41,448 bases of DNA from Mycobacterium neglectum (GCF_002591975.1 NZ_NVQE01000050.1:1-41448); one strand, 5' to 3'. Shown: positions 14,650 to 23,515, numbered from the stretch's first letter. Notes: a model not told the origin generated them from the sequence alone. Numbers and translations: made by a program.

Positions 14650-15945
14650 GTGGCGATGAAGGTCCGGCAGGTATGCGTGCCAGACGTCGCGGTGGAAAGC
14701 CGCGGGCCCGGACGCACCCGCCTGCTCTCCGAGCGCGCTGCCCGGCACCGATCCGTGCTGAACGTGACCGCGATGATCAGCGCCGCAATCACTGCGTTCT
14801 TCGGCATTCAGGGCCTGTTCATCGGCCAGGACTGGTGGGTCACGGCCATCAACCTCGGCAGCGCGGCCGTGTTCGTCATGATTCCGCGGCTGTGCGGGAT
14901 GGGCGAACTCGTCGCTCCCATAGTCTTTTTCGTGGTTTCCTACTGCACCATCACGGTGCTGTGTGTCTATCTTGGCACGGGCTACGGGCTGCAGTTCTAT
15001 TTCGTGGTGGCAGCGGCGCTCGTCCTGGTCGTTCTCGGCCCCGACCACATCGTCTTGGCCTCAATACTTGCCGCCATCGGCGCCGCTACGGTGATCCTGC
15101 TCGAATTCTTCGTTCCCGCCGACACCGGGACGCAACCGGCATGGGCGTTCAAGATCTCGTTCACGCTCACGGTCATCACCGCATGGATCCTTGTCGTTGC
15201 GACCATCTGGTTTGCGCTACGCGAAATACGCCGCACCCGAGAGGCGATGGAAGCGGAGTACGAAAGATCCGAGCAGCTGCTGGCCAACATCCTGCCCGCG
15301 ACGATCGCCGAGCGGCTCAAGGATCCGGCGCGAAACATCATCGCCGACAAATACGACGACGCTTCGATTTTGTTCGCCGACATCGCCGATTACACGGAGC
15401 GTGCGAGCGACACGACACCGACTGATCTTGTGCGTTTCCTCGACCGGCTCTACACCGACCTCGATCTGCTGGTCGACCAACATGGTCTCGAGAAGATCAA
15501 GACCAGTGGCGATTCCTACATGGTGGTCAGCGGCGTGCCGGAGCCTCGGCCCGATCACGTCGAGGCATTGGCCTGTCTTGCACTGGATATGGCCGCCGCG
15601 GTCGCCGACCTCAAGGATCCGAACGGCCGCGCAGTGCCGCTGCGTATCGGTCTGGCGGCGGGCCCGGTGGTGGCGGGTGTCGTTGGTGCCCGAAAGTTCT
15701 TCTACGACGTGTGGGGCGACGCCGTGAACGTCGCATCTCGCATGGAGACAACGGATGTCGAGGGGCGGATTCAGGTGCCCAACGACGTGTACGAACGCCT
15801 GAACCACGCATTCGTGCTGGAAGAGCGCGGCGAGGTGGATATCAAGGGCAAGGGCATGATGCAGACCTGGTACCTGGTCGGGCGTCGCGACGACCACGCC
15901 GTTCGCAGCGCCGTGGAACAAGGCGCGAGCGCGGGCCGCTCCTAG
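14650..15945 (+). CDS. cya: Membrane-anchored class III adenylate cyclase (Rv1625c-like)
   Basis: A 431-residue protein that makes cAMP from ATP. Six hydrophobic segments span about residues 36-190, followed by a signalling helix and a class III catalytic domain (about 235-410). All catalytic residues known for Rv1625c are present at equivalent spacing: metal-binding D244 (LFADIADYT) and D288, adenine-specifying K284 (KIKTSGD) and D353 (FYDVWGD), and transition-state residues N360 and R364. It should act as a homodimer with two active sites and prefer ATP over GTP. Start GTG 14650 is favoured by the -10 six bases upstream; ATG 14656 is an alternative. Convergent with dps. Confidence 0.95.
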   Translation: MAMKVRQVCVPDVAVESRGPGRTRLLSERAARHRSVLNVTAMISAAITAFFGIQGLFIGQDWWVTAINLGSAAVFVMIPRLCGMGELVAPIVFFVVSYCTITVLCVYLGTGYGLQFYFVVAAALVLVVLGPDHIVLASILAAIGAATVILLEFFVPADTGTQPAWAFKISFTLTVITAWILVVATIWFALREIRRTREAMEAEYERSEQLLANILPATIAERLKDPARNIIADKYDDASILFADIADYTERASDTTPTDLVRFLDRLYTDLDLLVDQHGLEKIKTSGDSYMVVSGVPEPRPDHVEALACLALDMAAAVADLKDPNGRAVPLRIGLAAGPVVAGVVGARKFFYDVWGDAVNVASRMETTDVEGRIQVPNDVYERLNHAFVLEERGEVDIKGKGMMQTWYLVGRRDDHAVRSAVEQGASAGRS

Positions 15946-15956
15946 GCGACCCGCGC
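15929..15956. terminator. GC-rich hairpin between the convergent cyclase and dps genes
   Basis: GCGCGGG (15929-15935) pairs with CCCGCGC (15950-15956) around a 14-base loop containing the cyclase stop codon. It is positioned to end both converging transcripts. No T-run. Confidence 0.4.
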
Positions 15957-15970
15957 GCAACCGGTTTCGG

Positions 15971-16459
15971 TCAGACCTTGCGGTTCTCCGACTTGATCAG
16001 CCAGGCCAGCTTCTCCAGGCCGTCGATGAGCTGATGCAAAATGTCGGCCGTGCTGGGGTCCTCGGCGTCCACCGCATCGTGAACCGTGCGCAGGGTGTCG
16101 ACGGTCGCGTAGATGCGGCCGGTGATCAGGTCGACGACCTCGGCAGTGCTGTGTTCGTATTCCGGGAACTGCGGCAGCGTGGTGCTGGCTACAACGGTGT
16201 CCGACCGACCGTCCGGCCAGGCATCGAGGGCCCGCATCCGCTCGGCGACGGTGTCGCTGGCCTCGCGCGCGAAATCAACGAGCTCGTCGAGTTGCAGGTG
16301 AAGGTCGCGGAAGTTGGTGCCGACGACGTTCCAATGCGCCTGCTTGCCCTGCAGGTGCAGCTCAACGAAGTCGACCAGAACCCGCTGGAGGTTCTTGCTG
16401 AGGTCTGCTGAGGCTTGGAATCCGTGTACGTCTGTGTCGTTGCGTCGATGTGTACCCAT
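15971..16459 (-). CDS. dps: Dps-family ferritin-like DNA-binding/iron-storage protein (Dps2-like)
   Basis: A 162-residue Dps protein, expected to form a dodecamer that oxidises and stores iron and can bind DNA under starvation or oxidative stress. The inter-subunit ferroxidase residues are present at canonical spacing: H42 (AHWNVVGTNF), H54 and D58 (LHLQLDEL), D69 and E73 (SDTVAERM). The basic N-terminus MGTHRRNDTD and C-terminal SENRKV may contact DNA. It strongly resembles what I remember of M. smegmatis Dps2, which sits in a similar place. ATG 16459 is the only reasonable in-frame start, but it lacks a good ribosome binding site. It follows the DUF2339 gene by 56 bases on the same strand. 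Confidence 0.93.
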   Translation of the reverse strand: MGTHRRNDTDVHGFQASADLSKNLQRVLVDFVELHLQGKQAHWNVVGTNFRDLHLQLDELVDFAREASDTVAERMRALDAWPDGRSDTVVASTTLPQFPEYEHSTAEVVDLITGRIYATVDTLRTVHDAVDAEDPSTADILHQLIDGLEKLAWLIKSENRKV

Positions 16460-16515
16460 GCCATGATCAACGAACCCGCAATCTGGAATGACTCCAATTT
16501 ATCCTGTGACTCCGG

Positions 16516-18297
16516 TTACACCTTGCTGTCTTGTTGCTGGTCCTGCTTCTCCAACAGGCGCGCATATCCGGCACCCATTCCCAGCAGTATCAGCCCGACC
16601 ACGATGAATACCGCGACCCGGAAGATGCCGTCCAACGTGCCGAGGTCGAACAGGAACAGCTTGGCCATCGCGGCCCCGACAAGTGCCAATCCCCCTCCGA
16701 TCGGCAACGACCGATTGGCCTTCGGTATGCGCGCGGCGTAGATGAACAACGCAGCGGCCATCACGATCCAGCAGATGGTCGCGGCCATGTGCCCCGCGAA
16801 GAAACCGCGCTCCTCGCCGCCGATCAGCACGCCGGCGGTGACGGTGAAGGTGATGATCGCATAGGTGGCCACCACAGCCGCGCCCGCCCACATCACCGAA
16901 TCGTGATCGTCGGTGGTCCACACGATCACCGCGGCGAACGCTATCAGCAGCAGGCTGGCGATCAACGTGGAAATCGCTGTCGTGGTGGGGGTTTCGGTGG
17001 CATAGATCAGCGAGCCAGGCGGTGCGTAGCTCAGATAGAAGGCGGCGCCGACGACAGCCAGGCCGAGCGCAACCCATCTCGCGATCGCCTCGCGGCGCGC
17101 CGCGACGGCCACGACGATCGCCATTGCCAGCAGGACCGGGCCGGCGACGTGGCCGTCGAACGCCACCAGCACTGCGATGGTCGCGGAGATGGCCGACAAC
17201 GCCGCCCAGATCGGCCGAACGGCGCCGTCGACGCCGGCCAGGCGGTCGCCGATGAGCACGATCGCCAGCAGTACCGCGGCGAGGACCAACGCCATCAGGG
17301 CAGCAACCGCCCGGTCGGCGACCCATGCCACGCACAACACGGGCAGTACACCTGCACCGGTCACCAGCGCCATCAGCACGCGATTGGAGGTCCGCGGCAG
17401 GAGAATCAGCGCGGCGACGATCGCGAGCCCCGCCCCGATAGCGCACGCGCTGACCAGCCACAGGTCAGTCCGTTCGTTGAAGTACAGCGCCAGCAGGGCG
17501 ATGAGCAGCGGAAACGTGATGGCCCCGATGCGGGCGCAGTGCAGCCAGATCCAGTCCCTGCCCAGCTGCACCGGTAGCGATACGGCCGCGAGCGCCAACA
17601 TGAACCCGACGAGGAGCAGCGTGATGCCATCGGTGACCACGGGGGCCAACACGATGAGCGGAACCAGTACCAGCACGCCTAGCTGCTGCGAGTCCCAGCG
17701 ACGGGCCAATGTCAGGCCGCCGCCACCGATGACGGCGGCAAGAACCAGGCCGACGGGCGCGGACACCCACTCGTAGATGGTCGTGACCGCGATGATGTCG
17801 ATATACGCTGCGGCGATCCCGGTCGCGGCCAGCGCGATGGCACCGACCCGGCCACCGGGGCGCCGGTAGAGCCATGCGCCCACCGCGACCAACGCAACGG
17901 CGAGTGCCGCACCGCCCGCGACACGGATCTCCGGGCGCAAAATGCCTGCCTGCGCGGCCAATACGACCAGCAGCACGACGCCGATCAGTGTGACGGCCAC
18001 GCCGGCGACGGCGAGCAGCTTGCCAATCCACCCCTCGTCGCGCGGCGGCTTCTGCCGCTGCGGCGTGGGTGGCGCAGCCTGCGGCGTGGGTGGCGCAGCA
18101 GCTTGCAGCGGTTGATGCTGGGGCTGGTACTGAGGCCAATTCGGCACCGGGTAGGGCTGGGGCTGGGGCTGTTCGGACAGCAAACGGTCCAGGGTGCTGA
18201 GGTCCGCCGATACTCTCGCCATGTACTGCGTGATCGCCGAAAAGTCGGCGTTCACGCGGGCGATGACGGCGCGATGCGGTTCGGTCATGGGTGACAT
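16516..18297 (-). CDS. DUF2339 polytopic membrane protein
   Basis: A 593-residue protein. An N-terminal cytosolic part has a short helix (RVNADFSAITQYMARVSADLSTLDRLL) and a Pro/Gln-rich linker (about 44-88). Around 16 or more hydrophobic segments follow to the C-terminus. The C-terminal block AAMAKLFLFDLGTLDGIFRVAVFIVVGLILLGMGAGYARL is the DUF2339 signature. Function of the family is unknown; a role in the cell envelope is sometimes suggested but not shown here. It begins 36 bases after the response regulator stop, so it may share that transcript. The linker contains a 21-base tandem repeat. Confidence 0.85.
   Translation of the reverse strand: MSPMTEPHRAVIARVNADFSAITQYMARVSADLSTLDRLLSEQPQPQPYPVPNWPQYQPQHQPLQAAAPPTPQAAPPTPQRQKPPRDEGWIGKLLAVAGVAVTLIGVVLLVVLAAQAGILRPEIRVAGGAALAVALVAVGAWLYRRPGGRVGAIALAATGIAAAYIDIIAVTTIYEWVSAPVGLVLAAVIGGGGLTLARRWDSQQLGVLVLVPLIVLAPVVTDGITLLLVGFMLALAAVSLPVQLGRDWIWLHCARIGAITFPLLIALLALYFNERTDLWLVSACAIGAGLAIVAALILLPRTSNRVLMALVTGAGVLPVLCVAWVADRAVAALMALVLAAVLLAIVLIGDRLAGVDGAVRPIWAALSAISATIAVLVAFDGHVAGPVLLAMAIVVAVAARREAIARWVALGLAVVGAAFYLSYAPPGSLIYATETPTTTAISTLIASLLLIAFAAVIVWTTDDHDSVMWAGAAVVATYAIITFTVTAGVLIGGEERGFFAGHMAATICWIVMAAALFIYAARIPKANRSLPIGGGLALVGAAMAKLFLFDLGTLDGIFRVAVFIVVGLILLGMGAGYARLLEKQDQQQDSKV
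18059..18100. repeat. 21-base tandem repeat inside the DUF2339 linker
   Basis: Two copies (18059-18079 and 18080-18100) differ at one base and encode the repeated heptapeptide APPTPQA in the Pro/Gln-rich linker. Likely a slippage expansion of a flexible segment. Confidence 0.7.
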
Positions 18298-18333
18298 CGT
18301 GACAGGCGAGTCACCGTTTCCGGATGAGTAGGA

Positions 18334-18999
18334 CTACTCGTCCAGGCCGTGTTCGATCGCGTACCGCGCCAATTCCACGCGATTCGCCACCTGAAGCTTG
18401 CGGAATGTGGCCTGGACGTGGTTCTCCACGGTTCGGTGGCTCAGCGACAACCGGGTGGCGATCTGCTTGGCCGTCAGCCCCTTTGCGACGTGACGCAGTA
18501 TCTCCGTCTCCCTTTCCGTCAGACTCGGGATCGGAGTCCCAGGCGGCCCTTGCGTACCGGATTGCGCGATGCGCCGGTATTCACCGAGTACCAGCCCCGC
18601 GAGTCCGGGGGTGAAGACGGCGCGGCCCTCGGCGGTGGCCCGCACCGCGTCGCCGAGCTCCTGCTTCGACGCGCTCTTCACGAGATAGCCTGTCGCGCCG
18701 GCCTTTACCGCCTCCAACACGTCTTCGCGTTCGTCGGACGCCGAAAGCACCAGGATTCGTGATGATGGTGAGACCGTCAGCACTTCCGCGGTCGCCTGCG
18801 CACCGTCACCGTCGGAGAGTCGCATGTCCATCACGACGACATCCGGGAGTACCACTGCGGCACGACGACGCGCAGCGGCAACGCCGTCGGCCGTGGCGAT
18901 GACACTGAATCCGCTCTCGGCGAGATCGCGAGCCACCGCGTCGCGCCAAATCGGATGGTCGTCGACCACCATCACCGTCGGGGTACTGTCAGCTCCCAT
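18334..18999 (-). CDS. NarL/FixJ-family response regulator
   Basis: A 221-residue two-component regulator. The receiver domain has D13-D14, phospho-acceptor D58 (PDVVVMDMRLSDGDG) and K108 (GYLVKSA). The C-terminal LuxR-type helix-turn-helix (about 155-215) reads LTERETEILRHVAKGLTAKQIATRLSLSHRTVENHV. The frame is open to 19050; ATG 18999 was chosen because it begins just before the receiver domain (MGADSTPTVMVVDDHP) and has GGGACGGA directly before it. It then overlaps the sensor kinase gene by 28 bases, implying coupled translation. The neighbouring amino-acid importer is a plausible target. Confidence 0.92.
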   Translation of the reverse strand: MGADSTPTVMVVDDHPIWRDAVARDLAESGFSVIATADGVAAARRRAAVVLPDVVVMDMRLSDGDGAQATAEVLTVSPSSRILVLSASDEREDVLEAVKAGATGYLVKSASKQELGDAVRATAEGRAVFTPGLAGLVLGEYRRIAQSGTQGPPGTPIPSLTERETEILRHVAKGLTAKQIATRLSLSHRTVENHVQATFRKLQVANRVELARYAIEHGLDE

Positions 19000-20099
19000 T
19001 CCGTCCCACATCCCGGCGCGGTGTTGAGCTTCGCGCTCCCACCGAGCCAATCCATCCGTCCGACAATCGATTTAGCCACACCGACGCGGCCCTCGCCGAC
19101 CGCTTCATCCAGCCTGCCCTCCGCGATCCCGACGCCGTCGTCGCGGATGCTCACAGTGACCGACTCGCCCAAATCCTCGAGCAGGACATAGGCGTGCGCA
19201 TCGGCACCGGCATGTGCGGCCACGTTGTCCAGTGCGTTCACGGCGGCGGCGTACAACTCGGTAGCCGTGCCCGTATCCAGGAGTACCGGGTCGGCCGGCA
19301 CGCTGACCGACACCAGGTCCGAGGCGCGCTTGCGCAACAGGGCGCCGACATCGGTCGTTTCTCCCGCGGGCGTCTCGATGTCGGCCGAGCTGACAAGGCG
19401 CCGCAGGGCGCGTTCCTGCTCCCCCGCCAACTCGGCCAATTCAGCGGCGTCTCCACCGATTTCACGGCCACGACGGGACACCAGCGCCAGCACCTGAATG
19501 GCGCCGTCGTGGACCTGGCGCGACAGTCTCTCCCGCTCCTGGTGTGATGCGGCCAGCCGTGCCGCCTGCTCGAGTTCGGCATGAGCGCGCCGTGCAGTCT
19601 GCGCGGCCATGCCGACGGCGAGCCCAACCGCGAGTTCGATGACGATCGTCGCGTTGCGGCCCAGGTCGTAGTTGATGAAGCCCTTCACGATCGTGCTGGC
19701 AATCATCACGGCCACGCCGGCCACCATTCCGGCGATCGGCCCGGACAGGATCGCCGCGGAGATGGTGGCGTTCGTCGCCCACAATGTCGTCGGCCACGAC
19801 TGGTTGTCGAACGCCCACTGGTCGGATGCGACGAATTCAGTGGACAGGATCAGTGCGACGACGACGATGATTTCCGCCACCACCCACGGCGCCCGCCTGC
19901 CGAACCCTTCCAGATATGCGAAGGCGCACAACGCGCTCCATGCGAGGAGCACGGCGAACAGCGCCCAGCCGATCGCCGGGCGCTCGAGTTCGCCGTTCAC
20001 GGCGATCTGAAAACCCATGGCGTAAATGCAGCTCAAAAGACGGAACACCTGCGCCGCCCGCCACAGCGGCGTGGCCGGATCCGGTGGACGTGCCGGCAT
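18972..20099 (-). CDS. NarL-type sensor histidine kinase with membrane sensing domain
   Basis: A 375-residue sensor kinase. Five or six hydrophobic segments fill residues 15-165, with an N-terminal arrangement like MacS/DUF5931-type actinobacterial kinases. A dimerisation helix carries the phosphorylated histidine H197 in RERLSRQVHDGAIQVLALV (HisKA_3 style). The ATPase domain has N-box NALDNVAAHAGADAHAYV, G1 box DDGVGI and a G2 region with GVAKSIVGRMDWLGGSAKLNTAPGCGTEWEL. It begins only five bases after the glnQ-type gene, so it is almost certainly in the importer operon, and it overlaps the response regulator. The signal sensed is unknown; external amino acid availability is a reasonable guess. 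Confidence 0.9.
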   Translation of the reverse strand: MPARPPDPATPLWRAAQVFRLLSCIYAMGFQIAVNGELERPAIGWALFAVLLAWSALCAFAYLEGFGRRAPWVVAEIIVVVALILSTEFVASDQWAFDNQSWPTTLWATNATISAAILSGPIAGMVAGVAVMIASTIVKGFINYDLGRNATIVIELAVGLAVGMAAQTARRAHAELEQAARLAASHQERERLSRQVHDGAIQVLALVSRRGREIGGDAAELAELAGEQERALRRLVSSADIETPAGETTDVGALLRKRASDLVSVSVPADPVLLDTGTATELYAAAVNALDNVAAHAGADAHAYVLLEDLGESVTVSIRDDGVGIAEGRLDEAVGEGRVGVAKSIVGRMDWLGGSAKLNTAPGCGTEWELTVPRR

Positions 20100-20104
20100 C
20101 GGAA

Positions 20105-20866
20105 CTACAGCACCTTTGACAGAAACGCCTTCGTTCGTTCGTGTTGCGGGTTGCTCAGCACCTCCCGCGGAGGCCCGCTTTCCACCACCACTCCCTCGTC
20201 CATGAACACCAGGTGGTTGGCGACCTCGCGGGCGAATCCCATTTCGTGGGTCACCACCACCATCGTCATCCCCTCGGCAGCAAGCTTTTTCATCACCTCG
20301 AGAACCTCACCGACCAGTTCCGGATCAAGGGCTGAGGTCGGCTCGTCGAACAACATCAGCTTGGGGCTCATCGCCAGGGCGCGCGCAATCGCCACCCGCT
20401 GTTGCTGCCCGCCGGAGAGTTGGGCCGGGTAGGCGCCTGCCTTCTCTGAAAGGCCGACCTGCCTCAGCAGATCCTTGCCCCGCGCCACGGCGTCGTCCTT
20501 CTTCACATTCTTGACGTGGATCGGGGCCTCGATGACGTTCTCCAACGCCGTGCGGTGGGGGAACAGATTGAAGTGCTGGAACACCATACCGATCTCTCGG
20601 CGCTGTTTGGCGGCATCGCGCGGCGACATCTCGTACAGCTTCGAGCCCTTGTCTCGGTAGCCGATCAACTCACCGTCGACGTACAGCCGCCCGGCATTGA
20701 CCTGCTCGAGGTGGTTGATGCACCGGAGGAAGGTGGACTTACCCGACCCGGAGGGGCCGACCATGACCAACACCTCACCCTTGCCGATCTCGAGCGTGAT
20801 GCCCTTCAGAACATCCAGCGCGCCAAAGCTTTTGCATACCGATTCGGCCTTCACCATCGGTGTCAT
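20105..20866 (-). CDS. Polar amino-acid ABC importer, ATP-binding protein (GlnQ type)
   Basis: A 253-residue ATPase of the polar amino-acid uptake family. Walker A is GPSGSGKSTFLRCINHLE, the Q-loop MVFQHFNLFPHRTALENVIEAP, signature LSGGQQQRVAIARALAM, Walker B LMLFDEPTSALDPE and H-loop VVVTHEMGFAREVANHLVFMDEG. These are near the GlnQ/GluA/HisP consensus. It overlaps the permease gene by four bases, and the sensor kinase follows five bases after its stop. With the permease and binding protein it forms a complete importer. Confidence 0.95.
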   Translation of the reverse strand: MTPMVKAESVCKSFGALDVLKGITLEIGKGEVLVMVGPSGSGKSTFLRCINHLEQVNAGRLYVDGELIGYRDKGSKLYEMSPRDAAKQRREIGMVFQHFNLFPHRTALENVIEAPIHVKNVKKDDAVARGKDLLRQVGLSEKAGAYPAQLSGGQQQRVAIARALAMSPKLMLFDEPTSALDPELVGEVLEVMKKLAAEGMTMVVVTHEMGFAREVANHLVFMDEGVVVESGPPREVLSNPQHERTKAFLSKVL

Positions 20867-21801
20867 GGGGTAGCTCCTGCGTCGGCGATTCCCTGCGCTT
20901 TGGCCAGCGCTTCGAGTTGTTTGGTGGTCAGTTTGCGCGATGCGCCACGGGCGAAGTGTCTCTCCAAGTAGTACTGCCCGACCATCAAGATGCTCGTGAT
21001 GATGAGATACCAGAACGCGGCAACGAGCAGCAGCGGTACCGGTTCGAAGGTTCGCGCAGCGATCTCACGCGATGTGATGCCGTAAAGGTCAAGGGTAAAC
21101 GGCACCGCGGTCACCAGCGATGTGGTCTTCAGCATGCTGATGACCTCGTTACCGGTCGGTGGGATGATCACTCGCATCGCCTGAGGTAACACCGTGCGGC
21201 GCATCGCCATACCCCACGACATGCCCAGTGCGGTCGACGCCTCCAGCTGGCCTTCGGGCACCGAACTGATTCCGGCACGGATGATCTCGGCCATGTAGGC
21301 CGCCTCATTGAGCGCCAGGCCGAGAATGGCCAACAGGAACGGGATGGACAACATCTGCAGGTTCAGCTCGAAGAACGTCGGCCCGAATGGAACCCCGAGC
21401 CGGATGTTCTGGTAAATCGTCGGGATCAAACCCCAGAAGACCAGCTGCACATAGATCGGCGTACCGCGGAAGATCCACAGATACACCCACGACACCGCCT
21501 TGAAGATGGGATTCGATGACAGCCGCATTACCGCCAAGATGACACCGAGCACGATCGCCAGCACCATCGAGTAGAGGGTCAACTGCAGAGTGTTGAGCAG
21601 ACCGACCTTCAACACCCGCTCGTTGAAGAGGTACTCGGTAAAGACGGACCAGCGGTACGCGGGATTGGTGGCCGCTCCGTACAGGAACAGGGCGACCAGG
21701 ACGATGATGACGACCGCCGCCACCCACCGCCACGGATGACGCAGTGGAATTGCATCGATAGCGGCCGGAGCGGTGGGTGACGACGTGTCGACATCGGTCA
21801 T
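20863..21801 (-). CDS. Polar amino-acid ABC importer, permease
   Basis: A 312-residue HisMQ-type permease. One N-terminal membrane segment (about 26-48) is followed by the usual permease core: GLLNTLQLTLYSMVLAIVLGVILAVMRLSSN, WIFRGTPIYVQLVFW, and the EAA loop EIIRAGISSVPEGQLEASTALGMSWGMAMRRTVLPQAMRVIIPPTGNE that docks on the ATPase. A single permease gene suggests a homodimeric channel. AGAAGG lies about nine bases before the ATG. It begins 13 bases after the binding protein stop. The C-terminal tail (about 50 residues, rich in Ala/Lys/Arg) is longer than in enteric homologues. Confidence 0.95.
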   Translation of the reverse strand: MTDVDTSSPTAPAAIDAIPLRHPWRWVAAVVIIVLVALFLYGAATNPAYRWSVFTEYLFNERVLKVGLLNTLQLTLYSMVLAIVLGVILAVMRLSSNPIFKAVSWVYLWIFRGTPIYVQLVFWGLIPTIYQNIRLGVPFGPTFFELNLQMLSIPFLLAILGLALNEAAYMAEIIRAGISSVPEGQLEASTALGMSWGMAMRRTVLPQAMRVIIPPTGNEVISMLKTTSLVTAVPFTLDLYGITSREIAARTFEPVPLLLVAAFWYLIITSILMVGQYYLERHFARGASRKLTTKQLEALAKAQGIADAGATP

Positions 21802-21814
21802 TTCGGGCGCCTTC

Positions 21815-22732
21815 TCAGCTGATGGCGCCGTTGATCACTGGCTTGTCGATCATTCCGTTCTCGACGCCCCAGTTCTTCGCGATCTCCTCGTACTTGCCCG
21901 ACTCGATCAGATGCTCGAGGGCCTTCTGCAAAGACTGCGCCAGCGGCGAGCCCTTCTGCACCGGCCAGCCGTACGGTGCGGAGTCGAAGATCTCCCCTGC
22001 GGCTTCCAGCTTTCCGTTGCTCTGCTTGATCGCATAGGAGGTCACGGGCGAATCGGCGGACATGGCGTCCACCTGGCCGAGCACCACGGCGTTGGTCGCC
22101 GCGTCCTGCCCGTCGAACGACACGATCTCGATCGGGGGATTGCCTGCGTCGACGCACGCCTTGCTCTTGGCGGGTAGTTCCTCGGTCTCCTGAACAGTCG
22201 TGGCCTGTGCGGCGACCTTCTTGCCGCACGCGTTATTTGGATCGATCGGCGACCCCGGCCGCTGGGCCCAGAGAGTGCCCGCGCTGAAGTAGGTGACGAA
22301 GTCGACCGACTCCTCGCGTTCCTTGGTATCGGTGAACGACGACATGCCGACGTTGTAGGTGCCGCCCTGAATCGACGGGATGATCTTGGCGAAGTCCGAC
22401 TCGCGGTACTCGGCCGTCAGGCCCAGCGTGCCTGCGATCGCGTTCATCAGGTCCACGTCGAAGCCGACGATCTTGCCGCTGGGATCTTTGAATTCGTTCG
22501 GCGGGTACGGAATGTTGACGCCGACGATCAGCTTGCCGGACTCTTTGATCGCTTCCGGAACGGTGTTCGCGATTTCCTCGACCATGTCGGCCGCTGCTGT
22601 CGTATTACCGGTCGTCTCTTCGCTCGTGTTGCTACCGCTCGCACAGCCCGCCAGGAGCAGCGCGCCTGTCGCAGCAAACACGCCCGCGATGCGCAGGAGT
22701 TTCCCTCGACGGTCTTGACATTCACGTAGCAC
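21815..22732 (-). CDS. Polar amino-acid ABC importer, substrate-binding lipoprotein
   Basis: A 305-residue SBP_bac_3 (family 3) solute-binding protein. GTG 22732 is chosen because AGAGG lies five bases before it and the signal peptide follows directly (VLRECQDRRGKLLRIAGVFAATGALLLAGC); the frame is open far upstream into the divergent promoter region, which is not coding. The lipobox is LLAGC. The mature protein has the family opening GKLIVGVNIPYPPNEFKDPSGKIVGFDVDLMNAIA and the block SDFAKIIPSIQGGTYNVGMSSFTDTKEREESVDFVTYF. First gene of an apparent operon: binding protein, permease, ATPase, sensor kinase, regulator. Ligand not determined. Confidence 0.92.
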   Translation of the reverse strand: MLRECQDRRGKLLRIAGVFAATGALLLAGCASGSNTSEETTGNTTAAADMVEEIANTVPEAIKESGKLIVGVNIPYPPNEFKDPSGKIVGFDVDLMNAIAGTLGLTAEYRESDFAKIIPSIQGGTYNVGMSSFTDTKEREESVDFVTYFSAGTLWAQRPGSPIDPNNACGKKVAAQATTVQETEELPAKSKACVDAGNPPIEIVSFDGQDAATNAVVLGQVDAMSADSPVTSYAIKQSNGKLEAAGEIFDSAPYGWPVQKGSPLAQSLQKALEHLIESGKYEEIAKNWGVENGMIDKPVINGAIS

Positions 22733-22918
22733 AGTTGCCTCTACTTTCTGCCTCGTGGACCCAGCGCGCAGCGCCGGTAGGGGAACAGTAATGGAGACGT
22801 ACGGCAGCGGCAGGGGAACACGAACGGCGGACGAATTCCATGGCGCCCTTTGACACGGTTTGCATACGGAAAAGGGAATAGCCGGGCTCCCAAATGGCCT
22901 TTGTGCCAAACTGCGCGC

Positions 22919-23515
22919 ATGGAAAGTCCTTCTCCTCCGAGCCTGTTGAAGCACCTGTGGGCGTCCACCTTGTTGTCCGGAGTACTGGCCGTCGTCCTCG
23001 GCGTGCTGGCGTGGACGTGGCCGACCGTCACGATCATCGTGACGGCGATCTTTTTCGGCGCCTACCTTCTGATCACCGGCATCACGCAGGTGGTGTTCGC
23101 ATTCAGCCTGCATGTGTCGGCGGGAGGTCGGGTGCTGCTGTTCATCAGCGGCGCCGCCGCGCTGATCCTGGCGCTGCTGTGCTTCCGCAGTCTGCAGGAA
23201 TCGATTCTCCTGCTGTCCATCTGGATCGGCATCGGCTTCATCTTCCGGGGCGTCGCTACCGCCGTCTCCGCCATCAGCGACAGCACACTTCCCGGCCGGG
23301 CGTGGGAGATCGTCATCGGACTACTCAGCCTGGTGGCCGGCATTTTCATGCTGGCCTGGCCGCTGGAATCCCTCGAAACCCTGACCAGGGTCGTCGGAAT
23401 CTGGCTGATCGTCATCGGCGTCTTCGAGGTCGTCTCGGCGTTCGGCATTCGCAAGGCCTCGAAGCGCCTCGGCGGCACGACCCCCGCACCTACGACAGAA
23501 GCGCCGGTGAGCTAA
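22919..23515 (+). CDS. HdeD/DUF308-family membrane protein (Rv1624c-like)
   Basis: A 198-residue protein with six hydrophobic segments in three repeated pairs, the HdeD/DUF308 layout (LSGVLAVVLGVLAWTWPTVTIIVTAIFFGAYLLITGITQVVFAF, then LFISGAAALILALLCF..., then IVIGLLSLVAGIFMLAWP...). The C-terminus is polar and Pro/Thr-rich. It sits 62 bases before cydA in the same direction, the place held by Rv1624c next to cydA in M. tuberculosis. Function is unknown; acid-resistance roles are known only for the E. coli homologue. The frame opens at 22850 but ATG 22919 starts the conserved part. No Shine-Dalgarno; CAAACT lies six bases before the ATG. Confidence 0.85.
   Translation: MESPSPPSLLKHLWASTLLSGVLAVVLGVLAWTWPTVTIIVTAIFFGAYLLITGITQVVFAFSLHVSAGGRVLLFISGAAALILALLCFRSLQESILLLSIWIGIGFIFRGVATAVSAISDSTLPGRAWEIVIGLLSLVAGIFMLAWPLESLETLTRVVGIWLIVIGVFEVVSAFGIRKASKRLGGTTPAPTTEAPVS

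Noticed and set aside
14616..14650. Hairpin CAGGT...ACCTG around the cyclase start, with inner stem CTGCC/GGCAG
   Set aside because: It could hide the start codon in a longer transcript, but the -10 at 14638-14643 would start RNA at 14650, so the left arm would not be transcribed.
22733..23113. Upstream extension of the solute-binding protein frame
   Set aside because: It covers the divergent promoter region and the DUF308 gene; the lipoprotein signal and ribosome binding site place the start at 22732.
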